Shown here: positions 1-9,454 of the stretch, piece by piece
Numbering within the stretch: the first letter of the stretch is position 1
Layout: every line of letters begins with the position of its first letter
Assembly (NCBI GenBank): GCA_050084985.1
Contig: JBITNC010000001.1
Span: 57,908,001 to 57,972,000 of the forward strand
Source: Nageia nagi
Lineage: Eukaryota; Pinophyta
DNA length: 64,000 bases
Direction of reading: 5' to 3'
Notes under the pieces: model-generated
What the model was told of the DNA's origin: nothing
What the model saw: the letters and a program-made list of their open reading frames with translations, nothing else
The model's database searches: none
Position numbers and translations under genes: made by a program

Positions 1-930
1 CCAAAGTGTATATGGAGATTTTTCATGCAAATATCTTTTGTATCGATCCCATATTTTTGAAAGAATTATCTTAATGATGTTGTTGGAAGATTCATTTTGA
101 CCATATATATATATATATATATATAGCTTTTTAGTGATATGAAATTTCTTACAAAAAGTTTTCATGCCCTTACTTTTGAAGTTAGTACCATTATCCATTC
201 TCAATTGTTGTGGGATACCAAATTATGTGATGATATTTTCTATAAAAAGCTTGATGATCTTATCTTATGTGGTAGACTTAGTTAGAGCAACTTCTATCCT
301 TTTTGTAGTGTACTTTGTGGTTGTTGTACTTAATGTTTGCACTTGTCTTGATTGTGGATTTATCATACCAATTAGATCAATACCCTGAATTGAAAAGGAC
401 CAAGGTGCTACAATTGGATTGAGTTCTTGATATGGAATCCTTTCAATATTTGACTATTTTTGGAATTGTAAAAATTTGTTGGCATATGTTATATAGTCTT
501 CCTCCATTAATGGTAAATAATACCCAAATTGTAAGAGATTTGTATACAATAATTTGGCAAATGAATATCCTCTATATAGTTCTTCATGCAATTTTTCTAA
601 ACTTAATTCCACTTCATGGTGTGTGAGAGATATAAAGAGTGTACCTTAAAATGATCTTATATACAAAACCTTACTAATAAAGAAATACTTGATGGTTATC
701 TTCTTCAACCTTATTCTTTCATTATTATAAAAATATTATGGAATTGTTTGATCTTTCAAATATTGGTAAATATATATGTACCATGGTGGAGTTATATATT
801 CCTAATAAGGTATACAAAAAATTTTATAGAAATGATCAAGAGGATTATAATCCAAATAGAAATGCATACCTATTTTATTAATGGTGAGGACCATTTCTTC
901 ATCTTCTATTTTAATGGGGGCTATTTAAGC
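1..930 (-). pseudogene. G1 integrase, degenerate
   Basis: Minus-strand translation, pieced from several frames, shows an integrase. A zinc-finger remnant of the H2C2 type lies at about 490-640 (HEVELSLEKLHEEL...GYSF). The core follows at about 160-300, with FGIPQQLRMDNGTNF around 166-230, which holds the second catalytic Asp. The frame runs off the left edge, so the third catalytic residue and the C terminus are not in the window. Integrase inserts the cDNA copy into the genome. Stops interrupt every part. The plus-strand reading frames here are shadows. Confidence 0.75.
103..125. repeat. (AT)n microsatellite
   Basis: An uninterrupted run of about eleven AT units inside the degenerate G1 integrase. 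Confidence 0.9.
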
Positions 931-970
931 TACACGTACCATGGCATTTGCATATATATATAGTTTATTC

Positions 971-1279
971 TTAGAATATTTTGAATGTCTTACTAATCAA
1001 AGTTATCAAGAAGCATACTAGTTTTAGTATTGTAAGGGATATAATTCTCATGTTTTGGGTTGTAAACTCCATCAACTTGTTTGTTAACTTTAATTTAGAA
1101 TCACCATATATCTGAATATGTTTTATCCTTAGTAAAATACCAACTTTTAAACCAAGAATCAATGCCTTGTATTTTGCTATGTTGTATAGTTGAAACCAAG
1201 TGTGTATGTTTTTGGAAGGAGCAACAAGAATGATATTTAGTCCTACTCCATATATGTACCTTGATCCATCGATATACAA
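971..1279 (-). pseudogene. G1 second (plant-type) RNase H domain
   Basis: The frame opens with YIDGS, continues NIAKYKALILGLK and then IYGDSKL. This matches the additional RNase H that Tat-lineage Ty3/gypsy elements carry between their own RNase H and integrase. Two catalytic Asp residues (YIDGS, YGDS) are present. The expected catalytic Glu in the A-E-Y motif reads Lys (AKY), a single G-to-A change on the coding strand. The domain is about 100 residues long, a little short at its C terminus. It probably had lost activity before the frame broke up. Confidence 0.75.
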
Positions 1280-1552
1280 GGTCCATTCTTCAAGTTACTC
1301 TTTAAGGTAACAAAAATACTCATATGGGATTTTCCACTAATCAAGAAAATGATGTAGATATACTTTTTAATAATGTATGCACTATTGAAGTGGATGATAT
1401 TGGGTATATTCATCTTGGAACTCTTCATGAATAACTTCACCATCATTTTTGGGGAACTCTAGATTAGATCTTTTATTGTCTATTCTTTTGTAGTGTTTTT
1501 CCTAACAAATAATAAAACAAATTCTTCCAACAATATTAACCATTTTGTAACT

Positions 1553-1997
1553 TTACCTAGGAGGTGATATTTTTCCATGAGATACTTTAGAGGATTTATA
1601 AGACTTCCCACATATGCATAATAATAAAAAAGATAGTGCCTTAACTTTTATGTATTGAAAACAATCCAAAAAAATGAAAAATTCAATGGGAATGTACTTG
1701 CTTTCATACTCTAATAATGTCTTGCTGAGATAATATATTCTCTTTCCTTTTTGACTCATGTTATTAGCACAACATTGCCCCCAAGTCATGCATTGTGCAC
1801 AAGAGGTATAGATAGGCATGCTTTAGAAATTCTATAGGGAGTAGAATAGGAGGATTGAGTAAATATTTGTTTATATCATCAAAGGCTTTTTGACATTTAT
1901 CATCCCATACAAACTTGAGATATGTCTTAAGTAAATGAGTGAAACTAACACACTTGTCATCTAACTGAGAAATAAATCTTCTAAAAGAGTTTATCAT
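1553..1997 (-). pseudogene. G1 RT connection and RNase H, degenerate
   Basis: Two overlapping minus-strand frames make up the RT thumb/connection and the start of RNase H. The frame at 1764-1997 gives FRRFISQLDDKC, then FVWDDKCQKAFDDINKYL and NPPILLP, the classic connection motif. The frame at 1553-1819 gives KGKRIYYLSKTLLEYESKY followed by PIE, the gypsy RNase H start in which host plant copies read YYLSKTL.DYE.RY.PIE. A frameshift separates the two near 1790. The domain degrades RNA in the RNA/DNA hybrid during reverse transcription. Confidence 0.8.
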
Positions 1998-1999
1998 AC

Positions 2000-2770
2000 C
2001 TTGTAATCTACTTCATTATTTGAGGTTTTTGGGAGGTACATGTTGATGATAACCTTTAATGTCTCTAGTTAAATTCTATTCCTCTTTTATACACCATGAA
2101 GCCAATTAATTTTACTAAAGTGACTCCAAAAGCACATGTCTATGGTTTTAGTATGAAGTTATACATTTCTAAGAAGTCAAAAAAACCCTACAACTTTTGT
2201 AAGTGATCTCTTTCTTGGTTGGATTTGGCCAATATATCATTAAAATATACTTCAATTGATTTGTGGATTTAATCATGAAATATAGTCACCATGGCATGTT
2301 GGTATATAGCTCCTACATTTTTGAGTCCAAAAGGCATCATTTTACAATATAAATTACCCCATGGAGTGGTAAAGGCTATCTTTTGTTGATTTATTGTATT
2401 AATAAAAATCTTAATTTAAATAAAAACATCATCCATAGAAGATAACATTTCATATCCTTATATACTATCCACAATCATGTCAATGTTAGGTAAAGGAAAG
2501 TCATATTTTGGACATGCATTAATTATATCCATGAAATTAATAAAAACCCTTACCTCTTCATTGGGTTTTATAATAGGAACAATATTAGACATCTAATTTA
2601 AATTATTAATAGGCCTTAAATCAATATTTAAGTATTTATCTAATTCTTTCTTCATTAATAAATCCTTAGATAGATACATTTTTCTAATTTATTGTTTAAT
2701 AAGTTTAGCATCTTTATTGAGTGTAGGTAAACTATGCATGATACATATAGGATTTAAGCTAGGCATGTCA
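2000..2770 (-). pseudogene. G1 reverse transcriptase, degenerate
   Basis: Pieces of the RT fingers and palm can be read in several minus-strand frames. VRVFINFMDI, then NACPKYDFPLPNIDMIVDS, lies around 2460-2590. GLKNVGA, then IYQHAMVTIFHD, lies around 2280-2330. The active-site box is at about 2226-2254 and reads YFNDILAKS, where Tat elements normally have YVDDILAKS, so the first catalytic Asp is Asn. There are many stops and at least three frameshifts. The order with the neighbouring RNase H and protease pieces is the normal gypsy order. Confidence 0.78.
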
Positions 2771-3771
2771 TATAAGAATAAGCAAAATTCTTACTACATT
2801 TGAGAAATATTTGTTTATAGCTTTGTTTTTTTTCTTTAACAAAACTTTATCCAATTTTGATCACTTTCATTTTTTCAAAAGTCCAATATTAGTGTCCACT
2901 AGTTCTTCACCTAGAAATATCAATTCTCCTTCCTTTTATAGTAAAGAGGAAAGTTAATCCAATATTAGAAAATCATAAATCTCCTCCTCATACTTAAATG
3001 TTGTGTGTGAAATACCTCACTAAAAATTTGTTCTAGCCCAAAGTATCCATTTGGCTAAGAATATAACATGGATTCCTCTTATTGCAAGATCTAGGTAAGT
3101 CAAAATATGCCCCTTTTATTCAAGAAGTGCATCATACATAGAAAACCAATAAAATTTTAGAGAAATATCAAATTTATCCATAATGCTTCATCAATATTAT
3201 GATTTAGCTTAAACAAATTAACTTATGGAACAAATTTCATGTTACTTGAAGGCTTTATGATTAACTGAGTAAATCCTAAACCTTGTTTATCTTTCTATGT
3301 GCCTAAAGTTTTTGGAAAAAAAGGTATCACTTTATCATTTTTTCCTAGACCTCCCCCATATAATAAATTTTTTATCCTTACTTTTGATAAAAAGGGGAAT
3401 GAAAGACTTAGTACAAAGCTTACCCATTACTGTTATTGCACTTTTTATTTGTAAGGCTTGGGATCTTTTCTCAAAATAATGATAGAGCAAGAATCTTATA
3501 TTTGATCATTAGATGCACATCAAGAGTTCCCTTCTATATAACATATGAACCACTCATGGTGCAGAAAGCTTCAATCATCCAAGATCCTTGATGGATGCCA
3601 TGGTGTCCATATTTTAAATGTTGTATGCTCCAGACTCATTTTCATAATTTTGATTTCTTTTTCTACTTTTACTAAAGCTAACTACTTCTCCTAATTATAG
3701 AACTCTAAATAGATCAATTTGGGAATATAATACACCATTAAGATCTAAGTCTGCTAGATTGTACAATGCAT
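2771..3771 (-). pseudogene. G1 protease-RT linker remnant
   Basis: This stretch continues the pol polyprotein in position only. Short readable pieces occur on the minus strand, but no catalytic motif can be named. At its right end the frame joins the protease-region frame at 22718 when the T1 insertion is removed. I see no other gene here. Confidence 0.55.
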
Positions 3772-3847
3772 GGGTAGGTACATGAAGATGAGTCCCACTT
3801 TTGGCCAAAAAGTGGAAATGTTTTCGTTGATTTTTAAGTTTGGTCAT

Positions 3848-4430
3848 CATAAACCATAAATAATGAATTAAATAAATTATTTATTAATATGTTTACAATA
3901 AATAGTTTTGAAGCAATTCAAGATAGATCTATCTCTAACTAATGCTAAACCTCATAAATGAATAGATCTTTTCGAGTAAATACAAAAAAAGTGGTCACAC
4001 ATCTACCTTATGATCATCGATGAGCTCTAGGATGTCCAATTACCACTCCATCAGATTCAAGAACAAGAGTGCCCATGCCATGAAAACAATCAAATTTAGG
4101 GTACTAATGTCATGCATTTTGAATAATTTACCCTTGCGTAAAGAATGAAAATGATCTTGTAGCAAGAGGGGGATCACAAATCCAAATTGGTAAGGTAGAG
4201 TCTAAAGACATTGTTTCATTTATGGCACATTTATTAGACTTGCTCTTATATGGAATATCTTGATTTGATCTTCTTTTATAGATGCATAAATTCTCTTGAG
4301 ATATACACCTTTTACATTGATATTCACTCATTACATTGCTTGTGGTGCATTTACACCTTTTTATATAATATTATTTAATGCAATAAATATGAATTATTAA
4401 TTAATAATAAATCATATTTAGGCATCTACA
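3848..4430 (-). repeat. R left LTR (3' LTR on minus strand)
   Basis: 583 bp. On the minus strand it starts TGTAGATGCC right after the polypurine tract. It aligns along its length with 5157-5515 + 20960-21082 + 21735-21841. Shared landmarks include TCAAGAACAAGAGTGCCCA and AATAAATCATATTTAG. Confidence 0.8.
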
Positions 4431-4446
4431 TTTTTCCCTCTTTGGA
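4431..4446 (-). other. Polypurine tract of R
   Basis: On the minus strand it reads CCAAAGAGGGAAAAA directly before LTR start TGTAGATG. It primes plus-strand DNA synthesis. The same tract recurs at the edge of G2 (39931-39946). Confidence 0.75.
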
Positions 4447-5139
4447 TATGTAATAAAAGCACTGAAATTGCATAATCCAAAGAGTTAAAGAAGAAAAATG
4501 TATGTCTGAAAGTGAACAAATATTCCTTGAACATTGTTGATTTGATGCCCCTTATATGCCCCCTTTTGACTTGGTTACCCCAAGAAAGATCCATGGATCT
4601 AGTGATCAAGATAAAAATAAGATTATGGAAGATGATATTCTAAGTTTACCCCAAGAATTAATGAGAACTCTCATCTTCAAGGATTGATGATTCCTTTGGA
4701 TCTACTCTCTAAGATGGCTTCCTTTGACCATTTCCCATGATACAACCAAAAAATCTCTTCTCCTCACTTGATGTATGGGGATGAATGCTTCATTCATAGG
4801 TTCTAGAAAAGGAAAAGGACATGGATATTATTGTTGTAGGCTATAATGATATTGACATTGTTCACTCACTTCTTTTGGGTTCCAAAACACTATGCTCTTG
4901 ACTACTTCCTTTTGATCTACTTTCCCATCATGTCAACATTGGTATCTACTAAAGATGTGAATCACCATTGGTATCTACAAGATAGTGTCCAACATATCAA
5001 TATAAGTATCCACCAAAATAGTGGCCAATAAATTAACAATGGTATCTATTAGAGTAGTGGATAATGAGGACTTGAAGAAAAAGAGAGATCCAAATGAAGC
5101 TCCATAAAATCTTTCCCCAAGGGATAAAATTATTCAAAA
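4447..5139 (-). other. R interior: untranslated sequence, no gene
   Basis: No pol or gag motif is present on either strand. The left part resembles the 3' untranslated region of G2 (both have AAAGATCCATGG followed by a GATCAAG or AATCAAG motif). At 4930-5065 a degenerate short repeat GGTATCTAC recurs at intervals of ~25-60 bp. Confidence 0.6.
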
Positions 5140-5152
5140 TAGAGAGTTCACC
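5140..5152 (-). other. Primer binding site-like motif of R
   Basis: The minus strand reads TGGTGAACTCTCT four bases inside the right LTR. It begins with TGG, complementary to the CCA tail of a tRNA, and resembles the E1 site (TGGTGAACCCGACGTGAA). I cannot name the tRNA. Confidence 0.55.
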
Positions 5153-5515
5153 AAAATGTAAATCATAAATAATGAATTAAATAAATAATTAATTAATATA
5201 TTTACAATAAATATATTTGAAGTAATACAATACACATATATGATCTCTAACTAATGTACTTTACCTCATAAATGAATAGATCTTTTTTAGTACCTACAAA
5301 ATGAGTGCTCATATGCCTACCTTCTAATATTTGATGAGCTCTAGGAAATGAAATTATCATTCCATCAGATTCAAGAACAAGAGTGCCCACACCATGAAAA
5401 TAATCAAATTTAGGGTGTCAGTATCATGATTTTTGAGGAATCTACCCTCATGTAAAGAATGAAAATGATATGTAGTAAGAGGGTGATCACAAATCCAAGT
5501 TGGGAAAGTAGTATT

Positions 5516-5971
5516 TGTTAGAATTTGTAATGTAATATTATGCAATATTTCTCTTTAATGTAAATTCATTTAATGCTTAAAGTATCTTTAGATACCTTAA
5601 AGCATTAAGAGAATAAAAATAGAAAAAGGATTAAATATAGAAAGGTGATTAAATGTAGAAATATATTTAACCTTTCCCTTGGGTTAAAGGGAGGTTAAAG
5701 ACTGGATTTCATCTTCTAAATAGAGAGTTACCCCCCTCATATTGTACAATTTTAGAAGCAAGCTTTGCTATAGGTTTAGATTTTGGAGAGAGATGAAAGA
5801 TTCTATAAAAGAGGTCCTTGAAAATGAGAAGATCTTAGTTAGTGGATGTACTCCCAAAGAGAGAGGAACCACTTTATATATTGTGTTATTATGCTATTGT
5901 GTTGATGTTGTAAGTGCTTTCTTGAAATCTTAGTAAACTAAAGATTAATTTGGAAAAAGTTAATTTATTCA
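5516..5971 (+). repeat. C1 5' LTR
   Basis: 456 bp, TGTTAGAATTTG...TTATTCA. It aligns with 20485-20959 (475 bp), which has an extra ~20 bp near its 3' third. The TATA-like box (TCTAAATAG near 5713) is damaged compared with the 3' copy. Confidence 0.88.
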
Positions 5972-5973
5972 AG

Positions 5974-5984
5974 CGGTATCAAAG
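5974..5984 (+). other. C1 primer binding site
   Basis: CGGTATCAAAG, two bases after the LTR. The usual plant copia site is TGGTATCAGAGC, complementary to the 3' end of initiator tRNA-Met; two or three bases have decayed. Confidence 0.75.
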
Positions 5985-6537
5985 TGAACTTGGAGGCTTC
6001 TCTTCAACATCCTTAAAGGTCAATTCATATTCTTTGTCCATCTACTTTGTTGAGGTAAAAGGGATTGAAGGTGTAATCTCCCTCCTAACTTGTTCTTTGT
6101 TAAATTTTGCTTATATTACTAACCATTTCGATTCCATAATCATAAATTTTTATTTAGCAAAATTTGTTCAAAGTAGATATTATTGCTATATTGTTTTGGC
6201 TATACTAATATGTTAGTTCACTCTTATGTTATTCCTATGCATTATTTTTTACTAATGATAATTTATTAGTTGCAATTTTTTAAGTAAACTTAATTAATGT
6301 GTAGCAATAATATGTTAATTATAATTTTTGGGTAAGTTTGCTTAAATATAGCAATAATGTGTTATTATAGCTTAAATTTGTAAGTTTCTACTTAATGTAG
6401 GTATGGTTAAAAGTATTAAATTTTTTTTACTATAATGATATTATTGTAATTTTTTTACAATACTAATATTTTTGTTAAAATAAAATTGCATGCAAAATTA
6501 CATGCATGCATCTTTTAGAGAGCTTTATATATATTGT
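5985..6537 (+). other. C1 leader, first part
   Basis: AT-rich untranslated leader between primer site and the E1 insertion. Its last five bases, ATTGT (6533-6537), are the left copy of the E1 target duplication. No gene seen. The leader resumes at 14259. Confidence 0.65.
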
Positions 6538-7391
6538 TGTTTACAAATAAAATTGAGCATGCAAATAAGTAAATAAACAAATATCTACAAACTCAATATT
6601 ATCTGTATTTAAGCTACGGATAGCAATTTATTCTAGATAGCAATAAACAAAATAACCAATTCAGAAATGTAATTGTACCAACCAAGACTATAATTTGTGT
6701 ACTTACCTCACGGAACGTACCTGACAATGAAAGATGAAGATATTGGTGATGTACTGATAATGAGCTGCCTTTCCAACAACGTAGTGACCTATGAAGATGC
6801 AAAAAGAGGACCACGGGTGATCTATTTCAATGATATAAGAGCGTCGGTAGTGTTCTTTTGTTCATAAAGGAGCACCGATGGCCTTCGTTTGATGATTCTT
6901 AACTTCTTGATCAAGTCCAGAACTTCAATACGGATGGCTTAGGTAGCAGTATGATATCAGAATAGATCGTGGATGTCAAGATAGCTCGTGAAAGGAAGCA
7001 CACAAACCACAGCCTTATAGGTGGTACCAAGAGATACCTTAAGGGGTTGCCACTTACAAGACCATACGCGGGATCGTGTGTATCCTTGTTGTGTGGACTT
7101 ACTATTAGATCCCTTATTTATATAGATAATAGATAATACAACCCATGGGTCGGTATGCATCTACATAAATAAGGCTAATTCACAATATTCAAGATAAACA
7201 CACCAATAAACAAGATAATTCATGCAATATTCAAGATAATCCATGCAATATTCCAGATAATCATTATAAAATTCATATTCAAGGTAAACATTGATATTAT
7301 CACTTTAATACATTCAATACATATATTTAAGCCAAGCATATTTCATTAATTTATTGATTTAAAAACATAAATTCATTTTTATGTGTTAACA
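6538..7391 (-). repeat. E1 3' LTR (left)
   Basis: 854 bp with ends TGTTTAC/TTAACA. It is near-identical to 13401-14253, and starts TGTTAACA on the minus strand directly after the polypurine tract. Confidence 0.93.
7113..7124 (-). promoter_or_regulatory. TATA box in E1 3' LTR
   Basis: The minus strand reads CTATATAAATAAGG, a good plant TATA box about 270 bp into the LTR. The 5' LTR has the same box at about 13975-13986, where it would drive genomic RNA and gag. Confidence 0.6.
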
Positions 7392-7409
7392 GATGCCCCA
7401 CTTTGGATG
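7392..7409 (-). other. Polypurine tract of E1
   Basis: The minus strand reads CATCCAAAGTGGGGCATC followed at once by LTR start TGTTAACA. Element G3 has the same tract with one change at 49116-49133. Confidence 0.75.
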
Positions 7410-7684
7410 TGAAATCGAAAGAAACATGAGGTGAGTTGAGATTTTGCATTCAAAGTAAAAACACAACATCATAGCAAACAATTTTGATAAGCAATAATAA
7501 ACACTAACCATTCTAAACTTAAACAACATCATGATAAAGCTTATTAGTACTAGATATGGGTTGAGAAAACTCCCTTTTGATATTACCTTGGGCATGCTTG
7601 CCCCTTGCATTTTACTGTAGAAGGTGATAGCCTGATATATCTTATAATCTGATAATCTTGCTGCAATGTTGATGACCCATGAAA

Positions 7685-7905
7685 ACAAACCAGACAACAC
7701 ACGTGATAATGACCTGACAGATAACTTGACAAGACCACATCACAAGACAAGACATGACAAGACATGACAACACACATGACCACATCACAAGATAAGACAT
7801 GACAACACACATGACCACATCACAAGATAAGACATGATAACACATGATAACACATGACAACACACATGACCACATCACAAGACCAGACATGATAACCATG
7901 ATGAC
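7685..7905. repeat. E1 3'-region tandem repeat, ~35-40 bp irregular units
   Basis: Recurring CACATGACCACATCACAAGA and AAGACATGACAACA blocks, four or five irregular copies. The strong reading frames here on the minus strand are an effect of the repeat, not a gene. Confidence 0.8.
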
Positions 7906-7910
7906 ACATA

Positions 7911-8573
7911 GGGGAGAGCTAAGTTCCACACAACTGAGCCTTCGCACCGAGAGGTGTACTACAGTTGCATAAGAACTGAACTCCACAAAACAAGTGATAA
8001 GCTGATAAGGGAGAGCTAAGTTCCACATAACTAATCCTTCGCACCAAGAGGTGTGCTGCAGTTGTATAAGAACCGAACTCTGCAAAACAAGTGATAAGCT
8101 CATAGGGGAGAGCTAAGTTCCACACAACTGAGCCTTCACACCAAGAGGTGTACTACAGTTACATAAGAACCGAACTCCACAAAACAAGTGATAAGCTCAT
8201 TGGGGAGAGCTAAGTTCCACACAACTGAGCCTTCGCACCAAGAGGTGTACTATAGTTGCATAAGAATTGAATTCTGCAAAACAAGTGATAAGCTGATAAG
8301 GGAGAGCTAAGTTCCACACAACTGAGCCTTTGCACCAAGAGGTGTACTGCAGTTGCATAAGAACCGAACTCTGCAAAACAAGTGATAAGCTGATAAGGGA
8401 GCTGGAACTCTACCAAGAGACATGATAAGCTGATAAGGGAGTTGGAACTCCACCCATAGACATGATAAGCTGATAGGGGAGAGCTAAGTTCCATACAACT
8501 GAGCCTTCGCACCAAGAGGTGTATTGCAGATGCATAAGAACTGAACTCTGCAAAATAAGTGATAAGCTAATAA
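7911..8573. repeat. E1 3'-region tandem repeat, 97-bp units
   Basis: Five head-to-tail units start with GGGGAGAGCTAAGTTCCAC-type sequence; the AGAGCT landmark falls at 7915, 8012, 8109, 8206 and 8303, exactly 97 bp apart. Two 41-bp units (about 8397-8475) follow, then a sixth 97-bp unit with its landmark at 8480. Units end in GATAAGCTGATA or GATAAGCTCATA. Confidence 0.92.
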
Positions 8574-8983
8574 GGGAGCTGGAACTCCACCCATAGGCAT
8601 GATAAGTTGATAATGGGAGCTGGAACTCCACTCACAGACATGATAAGCTGATAATGGGAGCTAGAACTCCACCCATAGACATGATGAGTTGATAACAAGA
8701 GCTAGAACTCCACCCATAGACATGATAAACTAATAACAGGAGCTGGAACTCCACTCATATACATGATAAGCTAATAACAAGAGCTGGAACTCCACCCATA
8801 GGCATGATAAGCAAATAACGGGAGCTAGAACTCCACTCACAGACATGATAAGTTGATAATGGGAGCTAGAACTCCACCCATAGACATGATAAGCTGATAA
8901 CGGGAGCTGGAACTCCACCCATAGACATGATAAACTGATAATGAGAGCTGGAACTCCACTCACAGACATGATAAGCTGATAAC
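8574..8983. repeat. E1 3'-region tandem repeat, ten 41-bp units
   Basis: Ten units of exactly 41 bp, each GGGAGCTGGAACTCCACYC... ending ...CATGATAAGCTGATAA with few changes. The start and the tail match the start and tail of the 97-bp unit, so the short unit looks like a deletion product of the long one. Confidence 0.93.
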
Positions 8984-9300
8984 ATAGGTCTATAAAAATG
9001 AAACTCAAAGCAATATTCTCCTGGATATAATGTTGATCAAGCACCTGTGAGGCACCTGTGATACTTAGATAAGCTGATTTTCTGGATAAAGGAACATGGG
9101 TGGTCCTTTCTAGTAGACTTAGAATGTTAGCGATCTTCACCTAAGGCTGCAGGTGGTCCTTTTCTTAAGGATTCATCAAAAACCGTGAAGATCATGTCCC
9201 TACAAATCACCCCTAGATTCCAGATTGATACCTGGTTGCTTGTACATGTATGCCAAATGCTCAAATCAAAATTTGTCTTTAAGTGTGTGCCCTAACCTTT

Positions 9301-9310
9301 CTATAAAAGG
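9301..9310 (+). promoter_or_regulatory. TATA box of the antisense PMD gene
   Basis: CTATAAAAGG on the plus strand, about 150 bp upstream of the inferred ATG at 9455 and followed by a C-rich, leader-like stretch. It faces opposite to the element's own LTR promoter. Confidence 0.6.
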
Positions 9311-9454
9311 GGCCCCACCCTTCCTCATTTGTTTACCCTATCATTTTCATAGCTAAGAGCATCTTAGAGCTTGGGAGACTTAGTCAGATAGGTTTAGCTG
9401 GTGATTTTGTCGCTATCACTAGGTGATATTTCTTATACTACTGTGCTGCATGCT

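Noticed and set aside
6538-7391. Plus-strand orientation for element E1
   Set aside because: The primer site and gag read on the minus strand, and the polypurine tract lies beside the left LTR, so the left LTR is the 3' one.
7685-8983. CRISPR-like array
   Set aside because: Units are head-to-tail with no unique spacers, in a plant retrotransposon; tandem repeat explains them.
7386-9140. Minus-strand frames of up to 153 codons with repeated peptides (SCHVLSCDVVM-, SSPLSAYH-type)
   Set aside because: They are translations of the 35-, 41- and 97-bp tandem repeats and are open in several frames at once; no domain and no gene context.
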